Shown here: piece by piece, positions 42,952 to 53,500 of the stretch | How the letters are laid out: every line of letters begins with the position of its first letter | Position numbering within the stretch: position 1 is the first letter of the stretch | NCBI GenBank assembly: GCA_030425285.1 | Contig: JAUIAY010000001.1 | Location: 544,963 to 608,962, forward strand | Source of the DNA: Bacteroidia bacterium | GTDB taxonomy: Bacteria > Bacteroidota > Bacteroidia > Flavobacteriales > Flavobacteriaceae | Length of the DNA: 64,000 bases | Reading direction: 5' to 3' | Made by a program: the position numbers and the translations under genes | The notes under the pieces: generated by a model | Told to the model about the DNA's origin: nothing | The model's input: only the letters and a program-made list of their open reading frames with translations | Database searches by the model: none

Positions 42952-43434
42952 ATGGAAATCAATTTTTTAGCACTTTTAGCAGCTGCAGTTTCTGCATTGA
43001 TAATTGGTGCAATTTGGTACAATCCAAAAGTATTTGGTACAGCTTGGATGAAAGCTGCTGACATGACCGAAGAAAAAATGCAAGGCGCCAATATGGCTAA
43101 AATTTTTATCCTTGCATTTATTTTTGCGTTCTTATTAGCTTTTGCTTTACAGTTTTTAACCATTCACCAAACTGGTGCTTTAGGTATGGTTGGTGGCGAT
43201 CCTAGTCTTGCAAAACCATCTTTTGAAGCATTTATGGCAGATTATGGTACTGCTTTTAGAACCTTTAAACATGGTGCTTTACATGGCACAATTGCAGGAA
43301 TCTTTATTGCATTACCAATTCTTGGAACCAATGCACTTTTTGAAAGAAAAGGTGCCAAATACATTTTTATTAATGCTGGCTATTGGATTGTTACTATGGC
43401 AATCATGGGAGGCATTGTTTGCGGATGGCAATAA
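42952..43434 (+). CDS. DUF1761 membrane protein
   Basis: The protein has 160 residues. The opening MEINFLALLAAAVSALIIGAIWYNPKVFGTAWMKAA is the DUF1761 signature, with four predicted helices. Function unknown. It is followed by a terminator and then by the FemAB-like gene. Confidence 0.85.
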   Translation: MEINFLALLAAAVSALIIGAIWYNPKVFGTAWMKAADMTEEKMQGANMAKIFILAFIFAFLLAFALQFLTIHQTGALGMVGGDPSLAKPSFEAFMADYGTAFRTFKHGALHGTIAGIFIALPILGTNALFERKGAKYIFINAGYWIVTMAIMGGIVCGWQ

Positions 43435-43456
43435 ATTTTGTAATGAATTATAACAT

Positions 43457-43490
43457 AAAAAGACTGACATAAGCGTTCAGTCTTTTTCTT
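43457..43490 (+). terminator. Terminator after the DUF1761 gene
   Basis: The stem AAAAAGACTGA/TCAGTCTTTTT with a nine-base loop is followed by T-rich sequence. The TTG start of the next gene lies only seven bases after this feature. Confidence 0.75.
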
Positions 43491-43496
43491 TTTACA

Positions 43497-44651
43497 TTGA
43501 TACACTTTAAAATATACAATTCTCAAAACGATTTACCTGATTCGTGGCAAACACTAACCACGCATGATGTATTTCTTCAAAAGCCCTATTTAACTGCTAT
43601 TGAAAACGCCTCACCAGATAATATGTCATGGTATTATGTAGGTGTTTTTAATGCTGAAAATTTAGTGGGTATTGCTATCATTCAGCGTGTGCAATTGTAT
43701 GTTGAAGATATTTTTAGAAACCATAAAGATTCTTGTTTTCAAGAGCGTGTAAAACATTATGTTTCTAAAGTGCTTAAAGGAAATGTTTTGGTTGTTGGAA
43801 ACCTTATGCATACAGGGCAACACGGTTTATATTTTAATGATGAAGCCATATCAGAACGTGATTTTCTTTCTTGTGTTTTCGATGCTGTGTATCAGTTGAA
43901 AAAAGACATAAAATCATCAAAAGGAAAAACCATAAGAACCTTAATTTTTAAAGACTATTTTGAAGATGATTCTATTCATTCGTATTCAGAATTGTTTAAA
44001 ACAAATACATTCAGAAAAGTCTCGGTTCAACCCAATATGATTATGCCAACGCATAAAAATTGGAATACCTTTAATGATTATCAAATCAGTTTAAATAAAA
44101 AATACCGACGACGTTTAAAAACTGCTCGTAAAAAGGCGAGTGCTATTCAAAAGAAAGAATTAAATCTTGATGCTATTGAAGCTCATTCTGAATTGTTATT
44201 TAGCCTTTATAAGAACGTTTCTGATAACGCAAGGATAAATACCTTTATACTTCCTAAAAATCATTTTTACACGCTTAAAAAAGAGCTAAAAGACCAATTT
44301 AAAGTCTTTGCGTATTATCTTGATGGTACTATTGTAGGTTTTTATACATTAATTCTTAATGATAAGGTGCTTGAAACCTATTTTCTTGGGTATGATAGTG
44401 CACATCAATACAACCATCAATTGTATTTGAATATGCTGTACGACATGGCAGAATTTGCTATAAATAACAAGTTTGAACATACTGTTTATGCCAGAACAGC
44501 TATGGAAATAAAGAGTTCGGTAGGTGCAAAACCCCAAAAAATGGTTATGTTTTTAAAGCATACCAATTGGCTATTAAATACCTTGTTGCGCACTATTTTC
44601 GCACTCATGAATCCTTCACAAGAGTGGCAGGAAAGACATCCGTTTAAATAA
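43497..44651 (+). CDS. FemAB/GNAT-like acyltransferase
   Basis: The protein has 384 residues from a TTG start (MIHFKIYNSQNDLPDSW); no ATG fits before residue 40. The C-terminal part KVFAYYLDGTIVGFYTLILNDKVLETYFLGYD resembles the acetyltransferase domain of the FemAB/PF04339-like proteins, with a preceding basic helix KYRRRLKTARKKA. Such proteins transfer acyl or aminoacyl groups to peptidoglycan or other polymers; the substrate is not known. The start is directly behind a terminator, so it may have an unrecognised promoter or depend on readthrough. Confidence 0.7.
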   Translation: MIHFKIYNSQNDLPDSWQTLTTHDVFLQKPYLTAIENASPDNMSWYYVGVFNAENLVGIAIIQRVQLYVEDIFRNHKDSCFQERVKHYVSKVLKGNVLVVGNLMHTGQHGLYFNDEAISERDFLSCVFDAVYQLKKDIKSSKGKTIRTLIFKDYFEDDSIHSYSELFKTNTFRKVSVQPNMIMPTHKNWNTFNDYQISLNKKYRRRLKTARKKASAIQKKELNLDAIEAHSELLFSLYKNVSDNARINTFILPKNHFYTLKKELKDQFKVFAYYLDGTIVGFYTLILNDKVLETYFLGYDSAHQYNHQLYLNMLYDMAEFAINNKFEHTVYARTAMEIKSSVGAKPQKMVMFLKHTNWLLNTLLRTIFALMNPSQEWQERHPFK

Positions 44652-44729
44652 TTTAAAGATTTATTTAACAGGCAGAAGCTTTGATATCCCTTTGTTTTTC
44701 AATATTTTAAGAATATCAAGCTTATTATT

Positions 44730-44939
44730 ATGAAAAATGTACAGAATTTACTTACCGAAATAGCACGAGTTACACGGGATATTGAAACAAACTATCCTGA
44801 AATTTATAAATATTTAGACGAAAACCCTATAACCATACCGAATATGGAATACCCAAAAATTAACGCCTCGGAGCTTCAGGATTATTTAAATACTCTTAAT
44901 GAGTTGAAAAAAAGCATAAAAACACCTAATCTTTTTTAA
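44730..44939 (+). CDS. Small acidic protein of unknown function
   Basis: The protein has 69 residues from an ATG, beginning MKNVQNLLTEIARVTRDIETNYPEIYKYLDENP. It looks like a two-helix protein with a Pro-rich turn. It overlaps the convergent FG-GAP gene by 14 bases at its 3' end, and the frame ends with a normal stop. I do not recognise a family, though small proteins with this look occur widely in Bacteroidota. Confidence 0.6.
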   Translation: MKNVQNLLTEIARVTRDIETNYPEIYKYLDENPITIPNMEYPKINASELQDYLNTLNELKKSIKTPNLF

Positions 44940-46059
44940 GTCTAGCAAATACGTTTCGATAATATAAATTCAGTTCTCCAGAGTTAGCTTCCAATATTTC
45001 TGGATAGCCATCCCTATTCAAATCGCCAGCTATAATATCATATGTGTCACTTTTAGAACCTTTAGCAATTGTAATACGTTTGAAGTGTTTTCCGTTTTCC
45101 TGATTGATATATGCGAAATTTTCACCTTCAGAATTACCATTTAATATATCAAGCAGTCCATCATTATTTAAATCAACCACAAAAACAGTATAAGTAGACA
45201 GCGGTTCGGTTTCATAAACGAAATTTGATTTAAAATCTTTACCATTACCAAAATAGATACTATTAGCCTCTTCAATATTGGCTGTTATTATGTCTAAGAA
45301 GCCATCGTTGTTTATATCCGCCACAACAACCGATCGCGTTTCATCTTGACCAGTTCCAAAAGGAATATGGTTTTCAAAGTTCATAACATTTCCTTGTAAA
45401 TAGACATAGTTGGGTTGTTTATCCCGATTAGCAAGAACCAAATCTACCTTACCATCTCCATTCATGTCAGAAACCGCTACAGCAATGGTAGAGTCCGATT
45501 CGGTTCCAAAAGTAATTACCTTATCGAAGTTGGCCTTTCCATCATTGATGCAAATTTCATTTACCATACCACGATTGGTAATTAAAATATCCAAAAACCC
45601 GTCAGCGTTAATATCGCCTAAAGTTATATTTCTAGTTGAACTTACCAGTTTCCCAAATGTGCCTCCCCTATTAAACTCACCTTGGCCATTATTTAGGTAA
45701 AAAACATTAGGAGCATTATCATTTCCAACAGCAATATCTAAATCACCATCACCATCCAAATCACCTATTTCAGCAGCGTAAGATGTCTGTAATTCAGAAT
45801 CTAAATTGTAGGCTCTAGTAAAGCTACTTTTGCCAGAGTTTAAGAAAACATAGTTTTGTTGTGGCCAGTGCCTGCCGTTGGCAACAACTACATCTATAAA
45901 ACCATCAGCATTCAAATCGCCCAAAGCCAGGGAAGCTGTTCGGTTTTCAAATGCTCCAATACTAAAAAAGCCCCCACCAGGATTAAAAAACGGATGATTT
46001 TGTGAAAATATCAAATAAGACGTCAACAAAAAACCTAAAATAAAGAGTCTATTTTTCAT
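44926..46059 (-). CDS. Exported FG-GAP/VCBS repeat beta-propeller protein
   Basis: The protein has 377 residues with a signal peptide ending YLIFSQ. Seven calcium-binding repeats are visible, each with a DxNxDGxxD-like loop: GDLNADGFIDVVVANG, GDLDGDGDLDIAVGND, GDINADGFLDILITN, SDMNGDGKVDLVLAN, ADINNDGFLDIITAN, VDLNNDGLLDILNGN and GDLNRDGYPEILEAN. The number suits a seven-bladed propeller. No enzyme domain is present; adhesion or scaffolding is possible. Its ATG lies 11 bases inside the SPFH gene, so the two are translationally coupled. Confidence 0.85.
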   Translation of the reverse strand: MKNRLFILGFLLTSYLIFSQNHPFFNPGGGFFSIGAFENRTASLALGDLNADGFIDVVVANGRHWPQQNYVFLNSGKSSFTRAYNLDSELQTSYAAEIGDLDGDGDLDIAVGNDNAPNVFYLNNGQGEFNRGGTFGKLVSSTRNITLGDINADGFLDILITNRGMVNEICINDGKANFDKVITFGTESDSTIAVAVSDMNGDGKVDLVLANRDKQPNYVYLQGNVMNFENHIPFGTGQDETRSVVVADINNDGFLDIITANIEEANSIYFGNGKDFKSNFVYETEPLSTYTVFVVDLNNDGLLDILNGNSEGENFAYINQENGKHFKRITIAKGSKSDTYDIIAGDLNRDGYPEILEANSGELNLYYRNVFARLKKD

Positions 46060-46984
46060 TATTCTTTTTGTTGTTTCTGGCTTCTTTCATAGCCTCACCT
46101 ATTTGATTGCTGGCCGCAAAACTAGCCACCATATCATTCAGCATATTGCTACCTGCTTGAGGTGCATTTGGTAACAGGATTAAATTACTATTGGTTTCTT
46201 CACCTAGCGATTGTAGAGTGTCATAATGTTGTGTAACGACTATCAGTGCTGATGCTTCTTGAGAATTAATACCAACACGGTTTAACACTTCAACAGATTC
46301 CTCCAAACCACGGGCAATCTCACGTCTTTGGTCAGCAATACCTTGTCCTTGTAAACGCTTGCTTTCTGCTTCGGCTTTTGCTTTTTCTACAATAAGGATT
46401 CTAGCAGCATCACCCTCAAATTGCGCAGCTATTTTTTCACGTTCAGAAGCGTTAATACGGTTCATAGCCGCTTTTACTTGTGCGTCTGGATCAATATCGG
46501 TAACAAGTGTTTTGATGATATCAAATCCATAATCCAACATCGCATCATTTAGTTCGGCTTTTACAGCTAAAGCGATATCATCCTTTTTCACAAACACATC
46601 ATCCAACTTCATTTTGGGTACCTCAGCACGAACCACGTCAAATACATAACTGGTGATTTGGTCATGTGGATAATCGAGTTTATAAAACGCATCATAAACC
46701 TTGTCTTTGATTACTTTATATTGCACAGAAACCTTTAAGCGGACAAACACATCGTCTAGCGTTTTTGTTTCGATAATCACATCCAATTGTTGGATTTTTA
46801 AACTCAATCGCCCTGCCACTCTATCCACCAGAGGAATTTTCATTTGTAAACCTGAATGACGAATACTTTGAAAACGTCCAAAACGCTCAATGACAGCAGC
46901 TGTTTGTTGCTTGACTATGAAAAAAGAGGATATTAAGACCAGAAGGCCGATAACAATAAAAGGGATAAAAAAAACAGGAGGCAT
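46049..46984 (-). CDS. SPFH/Band 7 (stomatin-like) membrane protein
   Basis: The ATG at 46984 gives 311 residues; a TTG two codons upstream is rejected. An N-terminal membrane segment (about 5-25) precedes the SPFH domain (VKQQTAAVIERFGRFQSIRHSGLQMKIPLVDRV, VSVQYKV) and a coiled region of AEAESKRLQGQGIADQRREIARGL, the stomatin-type flotillin layout also seen in QmcA. It forms large membrane rings linked to lipid microdomains or proteases. It precedes and overlaps the FG-GAP gene. Confidence 0.9.
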   Translation of the reverse strand: MPPVFFIPFIVIGLLVLISSFFIVKQQTAAVIERFGRFQSIRHSGLQMKIPLVDRVAGRLSLKIQQLDVIIETKTLDDVFVRLKVSVQYKVIKDKVYDAFYKLDYPHDQITSYVFDVVRAEVPKMKLDDVFVKKDDIALAVKAELNDAMLDYGFDIIKTLVTDIDPDAQVKAAMNRINASEREKIAAQFEGDAARILIVEKAKAEAESKRLQGQGIADQRREIARGLEESVEVLNRVGINSQEASALIVVTQHYDTLQSLGEETNSNLILLPNAPQAGSNMLNDMVASFAASNQIGEAMKEARNNKKNNEK

Positions 46985-47029
46985 ATTCAATAGTTTTAAT
47001 GGTTAAAAATAAGTTCTACTAATTTAAGT

Positions 47030-47037
47030 TATATTTG
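47030..47037 (+). promoter_or_regulatory. Putative -7 box (TATATTTG) for the outer-membrane protein gene
   Basis: An exact TAnnTTTG match 22 bases before the ATG at 47060. Confidence 0.45.
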
Positions 47038-47059
47038 TTGCAATCTCATAATTAATAGC

Positions 47060-47755
47060 ATGCAATTTATACGACTTATTTTATTAGTAGTCATTTCCAC
47101 TACTTTTGTTACAAATACCAACGCACAAAGAAGAAGACCTCATGGTACCATTCCTATTGTAAATGGAATTGGTATTTCGGGGGGGTTGACACAATTCGAC
47201 TTTCAAACAGATAATTTTGAAACCAAAGCAGGCAATGGCTGGGCCATTGCCGGATCAGCAACGGTTGATTTACCACACAAGTGGTATAATATGAGCTATA
47301 TGATTCAGATAGCTGAAAACAATTTTGGGATAGCGGCAAGTCCAATCCCGTTAGGACCTGAAGAGTTTTTGGATTACAAGATTTTTACGGCGCAGATATC
47401 CTTATTGATGCATGTAAAATTGATAGGTCCATACCTGACTCTAGATTTAGGCCCTATGTTGCAATATAATAGCGAATTGGAGTTAAAGGACAGCAACAAA
47501 GAGAACTATTTTGTTAAAAACTATGACGATCTTTTGTTGGCTAAGGACATTACCGATATTTCAAGATTTAACATTGATGGAACAGTTGGGATATCTGCCG
47601 GAATTAGTCACTTTAGAATAAAGGCTGCCTATATCTATGGTTTTTTAAACTCCTTTAATAAATTGAATGACCAAGATTTAACCATTGGAACCAATAACCA
47701 GAAGTTTAAAGGCAATCAATCGATGTTTGTGTTTTCGTTGATGATTTCGATTTAA
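47060..47755 (+). CDS. Outer-membrane beta-barrel protein (unassigned)
   Basis: The protein has 231 residues with a signal peptide ending NTNAQ. Alternating strands (GIGISGGLTQFDFQ, YLTLDLGPMLQYNSELEL, GTVGISAGISHFRIKAAYIYGF) and the ending FVFSLMISI, a terminal aromatic-hydrophobic strand, fit a small eight-to-ten stranded barrel of the OmpW/PorT-like class. Function unknown. It is convergent with gltX, with only four bases between the stops. Confidence 0.7.
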   Translation: MQFIRLILLVVISTTFVTNTNAQRRRPHGTIPIVNGIGISGGLTQFDFQTDNFETKAGNGWAIAGSATVDLPHKWYNMSYMIQIAENNFGIAASPIPLGPEEFLDYKIFTAQISLLMHVKLIGPYLTLDLGPMLQYNSELELKDSNKENYFVKNYDDLLLAKDITDISRFNIDGTVGISAGISHFRIKAAYIYGFLNSFNKLNDQDLTIGTNNQKFKGNQSMFVFSLMISI

Positions 47756-47759
47756 AATA

Positions 47760-49280
47760 TTATTTTAACGTATTCACCAAATTCTCAATGCGGCGTTTCG
47801 TCTCATCTTTTCCAATCAAGAACATAATATCAAACACATCAGGACCTTTTAATGCCCCTACCAAAGCCAATCGTAAAGGCATCATAACTTTTCCAAAACC
47901 AATGTCATTGCTGGTTATCCAACTTTTTATGGTTGATTGAAGGTTTTCAACCGTAAAATCAGCAACAGAATCAACAAGGTTTAAAACTTGGCCCATAATT
48001 TCGGGCGAATCATCTTTCCAAGCTTTTTTAACGGCTTTTTCATCTAGTTCAGTTGGTGTTTCAAAAAAGAAGTGACTTAATTCCCAAAAATCGGTTATAA
48101 AGTTGGCACGTTCTTTAATAAGCCCAACAACCAAAGAAACATAGTTCACATCAATAGTTTCCAGTTCTGGTTGAATAGCTTTAAAAGTTTGTGCCAGTAC
48201 ATCGTCATGCTGCTCTTGCATGTAGTGGTGGTTAAACCATTTGGTTTTATCAGGATCAAAACGAGCTCCAGATTTATTGACTTTTTCTAAATCAAAAGCC
48301 TTTATGAGCTCATCAAGACTAAAAATCTCTTGTTCTGTGCCTGGATTCCATCCCAATAGTGCCAAGAAATTGATTACAGTTTCTGGGAAATAACCATCTT
48401 CACGATAACCTCGACTTACGTCACCTGTTTTGTGATCCTTATACGCCAAAGGAAAAACAGGAAAGCCCAGTTTATCACCATCACGCTTACTTAATTTTCC
48501 CTTACCAGTTGGTTTTAATATTAATGGTAAATGCGCAAATTCAGGCGCTTGCCACCCAAATGCTTCATAGAGTTGATAATGTAAGGCCAACGACGGTAAC
48601 CACTCTTCACCACGGATAACATGGGTAATTTCCATGAGATGGTCGTCAACAATATTGGCCAAGTGATAGGTTGGCATACCATCACTTTTAAACAACACTT
48701 TGTCGTCTAGAATATTGGTGTCAATTTTAATATCACCACGAATAATATCCTTAAGGTGTAGGGTTTCGTCTTGAGGCGACAAAAAGCGAATCACGTAATC
48801 CTCACCAGCATTTAGTTTGGCTTGGGTTTCTTCTTCAGAAAGCACCAACGAGTTAACCAAACGGCCTTTTTCACGATTATGCCAATTATAAATAAAGGTT
48901 TTCCCTTGTTCTTCGTGGTTTTTTCTGTGCGCATCTAATTGTTCAGCAGTGTCAAAAGCATAGTAAGCCTTTCCTTTTGCTACTAACACATCAGCATATT
49001 GCTTGTACAAATGCTTGCGTTCACTTTGTTTGTATGGTCCAAATTGCCCTTCTTTCCCAGGTCCTTCGTCAAACGGAATATTACACCAATTCAAGGATTC
49101 TATAATATAATCTTCAGCGCCTTCAACATAGCGGGTTTGATCGGTATCTTCAATACGAAGCACAAATGTTCCTTGATGTTTTTTGGCAAATAGATAGTTG
49201 AATAGGGCAGTACGAACACCACCAATATGTAAAGGTCCTGTTGGACTAGGCGCAAAACGCACTCTTACGGGCTGACTCAT
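47760..49280 (-). CDS. gltX: Glutamyl-tRNA synthetase
   Basis: The protein has 506 residues. HIGH is in FAPSPTGPLHIGGVRTALFNYLFAKKH, and the KMSKS motif is KLSKRDGDKLG. It charges tRNA-Glu. The length is standard for the discriminating or non-discriminating bacterial type; which one cannot be told, but a separate glnS in this window suggests that Gln-tRNA is made directly. Confidence 0.97.
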   Translation of the reverse strand: MSQPVRVRFAPSPTGPLHIGGVRTALFNYLFAKKHQGTFVLRIEDTDQTRYVEGAEDYIIESLNWCNIPFDEGPGKEGQFGPYKQSERKHLYKQYADVLVAKGKAYYAFDTAEQLDAHRKNHEEQGKTFIYNWHNREKGRLVNSLVLSEEETQAKLNAGEDYVIRFLSPQDETLHLKDIIRGDIKIDTNILDDKVLFKSDGMPTYHLANIVDDHLMEITHVIRGEEWLPSLALHYQLYEAFGWQAPEFAHLPLILKPTGKGKLSKRDGDKLGFPVFPLAYKDHKTGDVSRGYREDGYFPETVINFLALLGWNPGTEQEIFSLDELIKAFDLEKVNKSGARFDPDKTKWFNHHYMQEQHDDVLAQTFKAIQPELETIDVNYVSLVVGLIKERANFITDFWELSHFFFETPTELDEKAVKKAWKDDSPEIMGQVLNLVDSVADFTVENLQSTIKSWITSNDIGFGKVMMPLRLALVGALKGPDVFDIMFLIGKDETKRRIENLVNTLK

Positions 49281-49367
49281 AAATTATATTTTGGACATTG
49301 AGGTTCTCGAAATGTCATTCGATATTAGGCTGCAAAGATAAAATCTTAATTAGTTTTTCTGATGGTT

Positions 49368-50411
49368 TCAGGCCAAAATCATTTCTTTCGGCACGCGCTT
49401 ATTCATGATTTTAAACCATAAAGGCGGTACTAAAGCCAATACCATAGAGGTAGGATACCCAAAGGGCATTTGAGGGCTTTCATCATAACATTCCAATATT
49501 TGGTATTTTTTGGATGTCTTATAATGGTGGTCACTGTGTCTAGTGAGTTCATACAATATAATTCGGCCTACCACATGATTGGAATTCCATGAGTGAATTT
49601 GTTTCACGCGTTCATATCGACCTGATTCTGTTTTCTGGCGTAACAACCCGTAGTGTTCTATGTAATTAACGGTTTCTAATAATAAAAACCCGGTAACCGC
49701 TGCCATAATAGCAAACAAAAAACCAGTACTTCCAAAGAACAGTAATACGACTACTAAATACATTAATTGAAACGCACTATACCATAGCATATCGTTCTTA
49801 AAAGAAAAGAATGATTGATTGTTGTTTTTTAGTAATTTATTCTGAATGTGCCATGCACTTATATACTGCCGTACAGTAGAGGTAAACCAAAAAGAATAAA
49901 CACTTTGATTATATCTAGCCGTAGCCGGATCTTCTTTGGTTGCAGCATGTAGATGATGCCCATGATTGTGTTCTATATAAAAATGCATGTATAATGACGG
50001 TAGAAGTAATGCTTTACCAATAAAGCGTTCATTGGTTGCCTGCCTGTGACCGAGTTCGTGAGCTACGTTAATACCATTGGTACCCAAAACCATACCCAAG
50101 CTTAAAGCGAGACCAATAAATTCGTATGTCTCTAGAGGTGTTGACTTTACGATTGTTAAAGACCAAATCAATATCAAGTAAACAATAGGAAGGTTTAAAT
50201 ACAACATCCAATCAAATAACTTTTCTACTTTTTTATTGGCTATTTCTGAATCTGAATAATTGTGATTGTTTTGCGGCAGTAAAAGTTCCAATATGGGAAT
50301 AATCACAAACGAATATACAGGTGTGAGATACGTGAAAACCCCTTGAAAATATAAACCAACAACTGCAGTCATTGGAATGGTTAAAGCCGCTAAGTACTTT
50401 AAATCTTTCAT
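49368..50411 (-). CDS. AlkB-type integral-membrane alkane monooxygenase-like di-iron protein
   Basis: The protein has 347 residues with about six helices. All diagnostic His motifs of alkane 1-monooxygenases are present: HELGHR (118-122), EHNHGHH (147-153), NYIEHYGL (249-255) and RHSDHH (291-296). These bind the non-haem di-iron centre; the NYxEHYG motif separates AlkB from fatty-acid desaturases. The enzyme would hydroxylate alkyl chains with rubredoxin as donor. No rubredoxin gene is adjacent and it is somewhat short for the family, so the substrate is uncertain. It is upstream of gltX on the minus strand. Confidence 0.85.
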   Translation of the reverse strand: MKDLKYLAALTIPMTAVVGLYFQGVFTYLTPVYSFVIIPILELLLPQNNHNYSDSEIANKKVEKLFDWMLYLNLPIVYLILIWSLTIVKSTPLETYEFIGLALSLGMVLGTNGINVAHELGHRQATNERFIGKALLLPSLYMHFYIEHNHGHHLHAATKEDPATARYNQSVYSFWFTSTVRQYISAWHIQNKLLKNNNQSFFSFKNDMLWYSAFQLMYLVVVLLFFGSTGFLFAIMAAVTGFLLLETVNYIEHYGLLRQKTESGRYERVKQIHSWNSNHVVGRIILYELTRHSDHHYKTSKKYQILECYDESPQMPFGYPTSMVLALVPPLWFKIMNKRVPKEMILA

Positions 50412-50519
50412 TTAAGCAATAAATAATGTTTGTTTCGTCTAAATTAACACAACCTTATAAAAATAACGAATTGTACATTAAAATAAAATTGTAGATTAGT
50501 AAGTTAAATAGATTAAAAC

Positions 50520-53500
50520 GTGGCAAACTTTGACAACATAGTAGAAAAACTAGAGTCTTTTATTAGGAGGTATTATGCCAACGAACTAATAAAAGGAGGT
50601 ATTTTATTTGTTGCCATTGGCTTGCTTTATCTACTATTTACACTATTAGTAGAATATATTTTCTGGTTAAGCCCTGGTTTAAGAACCTTGTTATTTTGGG
50701 TTTTTGTTGCTGTTGAAGCGGCATTGTTCGTCAAGTTTATACTTTTTCCTTTGGCGCAACTTTTAAAGCTAAAGAAAGGAATAGACCATCAAGAAGCCTC
50801 TAAAATTATTGGACAACACTTTCCAGAGGTCAATGACAAGCTGCTTAATGTCCTTCAGTTAAACCAAAACAAAACAGAATCGGAATTATTGATGGCCAGC
50901 ATCAATCAAAAATCGGCCGAGCTACAACCAATTCCGTTCAAGTTTGCTATTAGTTTTAAGCAAAACCTGAAATATTTAAAATATGCTGCGATTCCCATTC
51001 TAATAATTGTGTTCTCGGTAATTTCAGGTAAGTTTAGTTGGTTTAGTGATAGTTATGAGCGTGTTGTAAATTATAAAACTGCCTATGAGCCACCTGCACC
51101 ATTTCAGTTTTTTGTGGTTAATGATAGTTTGACCACCAAGGAAAACGAAGATTTCACATTGTATATTAGAACAGCAGGAACCAAGATCCCAGAGAATGCC
51201 AAAATTACTTATAATGGCGAGACCTATTTTCTACAACAAAAAGGGGTAGGGGAATTCGAGTTTGTCTTCACTAGACCTAAAGGCAACATCAATTTTGAGC
51301 TGTCCGCCAATGATGTCCGATCAAAAACGTATACCCTTACAGTGGCTGAAGTTCCAGAGATTCTAGCCTTTGAAATGGTTCTCGATTACCCTGGCTATAT
51401 TAGAAAACCTCAAGATTTTTTAAAAGGAACAGGGAACGCCACAGTGCCCCAAGGAACAAAAATAACTTGGCAATTAAACACCAAAGCAACTGATAAAGTA
51501 GAGTTTGTTACCAATGATACGCTGTCGTTTAACAATGATGGTTCAGGAAAGTATTCTGTATCTAAAAGCGTTAACAATAATATGGAGTACACCATTAGCA
51601 CAAGCAACAAGTTGTTGAAGGATTATGAAAAGCTTTCGTTTAGTATTGATGTTATAAAGGACAGCTACCCTGAATTGGATATTCAAATGCAGATTGATAG
51701 TGTCGATCGACAGAGTTTATATTTTTATGGTCAAGCCAGTGATGATTATGGTTTAAGGAAGTTGCAAATGGTTTACTATCCTATAAGCGATAACAAACAA
51801 ATCCAAAAAACAGATATTCCTATTGCGCAGTCAAATATCAGTGAGTTTATTTCGGCATTTCCCAACAATTTACAACTTATTGAAGGGGAGGGCTACGAAT
51901 TGTATTTTCAAGTGTTTGATAATGATGCCTTGAGCAATTTTAAAAGCACCAAAAGTAGTGTTTATTACTACAGAAAGCTTACCAAGGATGAGGAAGAACA
52001 AAAACAATTGGAACAACAAAACGAAACAATAGATGATTTAAATAAGTCTTTAGAGAAGATTGAAGATAGGGAAAAGGAACTGGAAGAGTTTTCAAAAACA
52101 CAAAAAGAAAAATCAGAACTCAATTTTAACGATAAAAAGAAACTTGAGAATTTCTTGCAGAGACAAAAACAGCAAGAAGAGATGATGCAGAATTTCAACA
52201 AAAAACTCAAAGAAAATTTAGAAGAGTTTCAAAAGGAAAATGAAGATCAAGACCAATTTAAGGAGGATTTAAAAGAGCGCTTGGAAGAAAATGAGCAGCA
52301 GCTGAAAGAAGACGAAAAGTTGTTAGAAGAACTTGAAAAGCTTCAAGAAAAAATAAATAAGGAAGAGCTAACAGACAAACTTGAAAAACTAGCCAAGCAA
52401 AACAAGAATCAGAAACGTAGTTTAGAACAACTTTTAGAGTTGACGAAGCGTTATTATGTATCCAAAAAACTTGAAAAACTTCAACAAGAGTTGGATAAAT
52501 TGGCAGAAGAGCAAGACAAACTATCTGAAGAAGACAAAGAAAAAAACAATTCGGAATCACAAGAAGAGTTGAACAAAAAATTTGAAGAGTTTCAAAAAGA
52601 AATGGAAGAACTTCAAAAGGAAAACAAAGAATTGAAGCAGCCCATGGAGCTTCCTCAAGATAAAAAAGAGGAAGAATCCATTAAGCAAGATCAACAAGAA
52701 GCAAAAGAACAGCTAGAGAAACAAGAAGAGCAAGATAAGCAAGATCCAAATGGAGAAAAGGGTGAAAATCAAGAACAAACACCTGATCAAAGTCAGCAAA
52801 ATGCCAAGAAAAAGCAAAAGCAAGCCGCTCAAAAAATGAAGCAGATGAGCCAGCAAATGCAAATGGCTATGCAAATGGGTGGTGCCGAACAAATGCAAGA
52901 GGATATGGAAATGCTGCGTCAAATTTTAGATAATTTGGTACTATTCTCATTTGATCAAGAGAATTTAATGAATCAATTTAAAAGCATAGAAGTCAACCAC
53001 AACAAATATGCTGGTTATTTGGTTAAACAAAATAGTTTAAAAGAGCATTTTTCACATATAGATGACAGTTTATTTGCTTTATCCTTAAGACAGCCAAAAA
53101 TTTCTGAACGTATCAATAAAGAGATTTCCGAAGTGTTCTTTAACATTGACAAATCATTGGATCAATTTTCTGAAAATCGTTTGTATCAAGGTGTGGCCAA
53201 TCAGCAATACACTATTACTGCCGCGAACAATTTGGCCGATTTCTTAAGCGACATTTTGAATAGTATGCAAATGCAGATGCAAGGTAGTGGTAAGGGAAGT
53301 GGAGGACAACCCGAACAAGGCTTGCCTGATATCATTATGAGTCAGGAGGAGTTGAATAAACAAATGCAGGAAGGCATGAAAAAAAGCGACTCTGGTAAGC
53401 CTAAAGATGGCGAAAAAGGCAAAGAGGGTGAAGAAGGCGAGAAAGAAGGTGAACAAGGGAAACAATCTCAAGGCAGTCAAGAAGGCAGTGAAGGTCAAGA

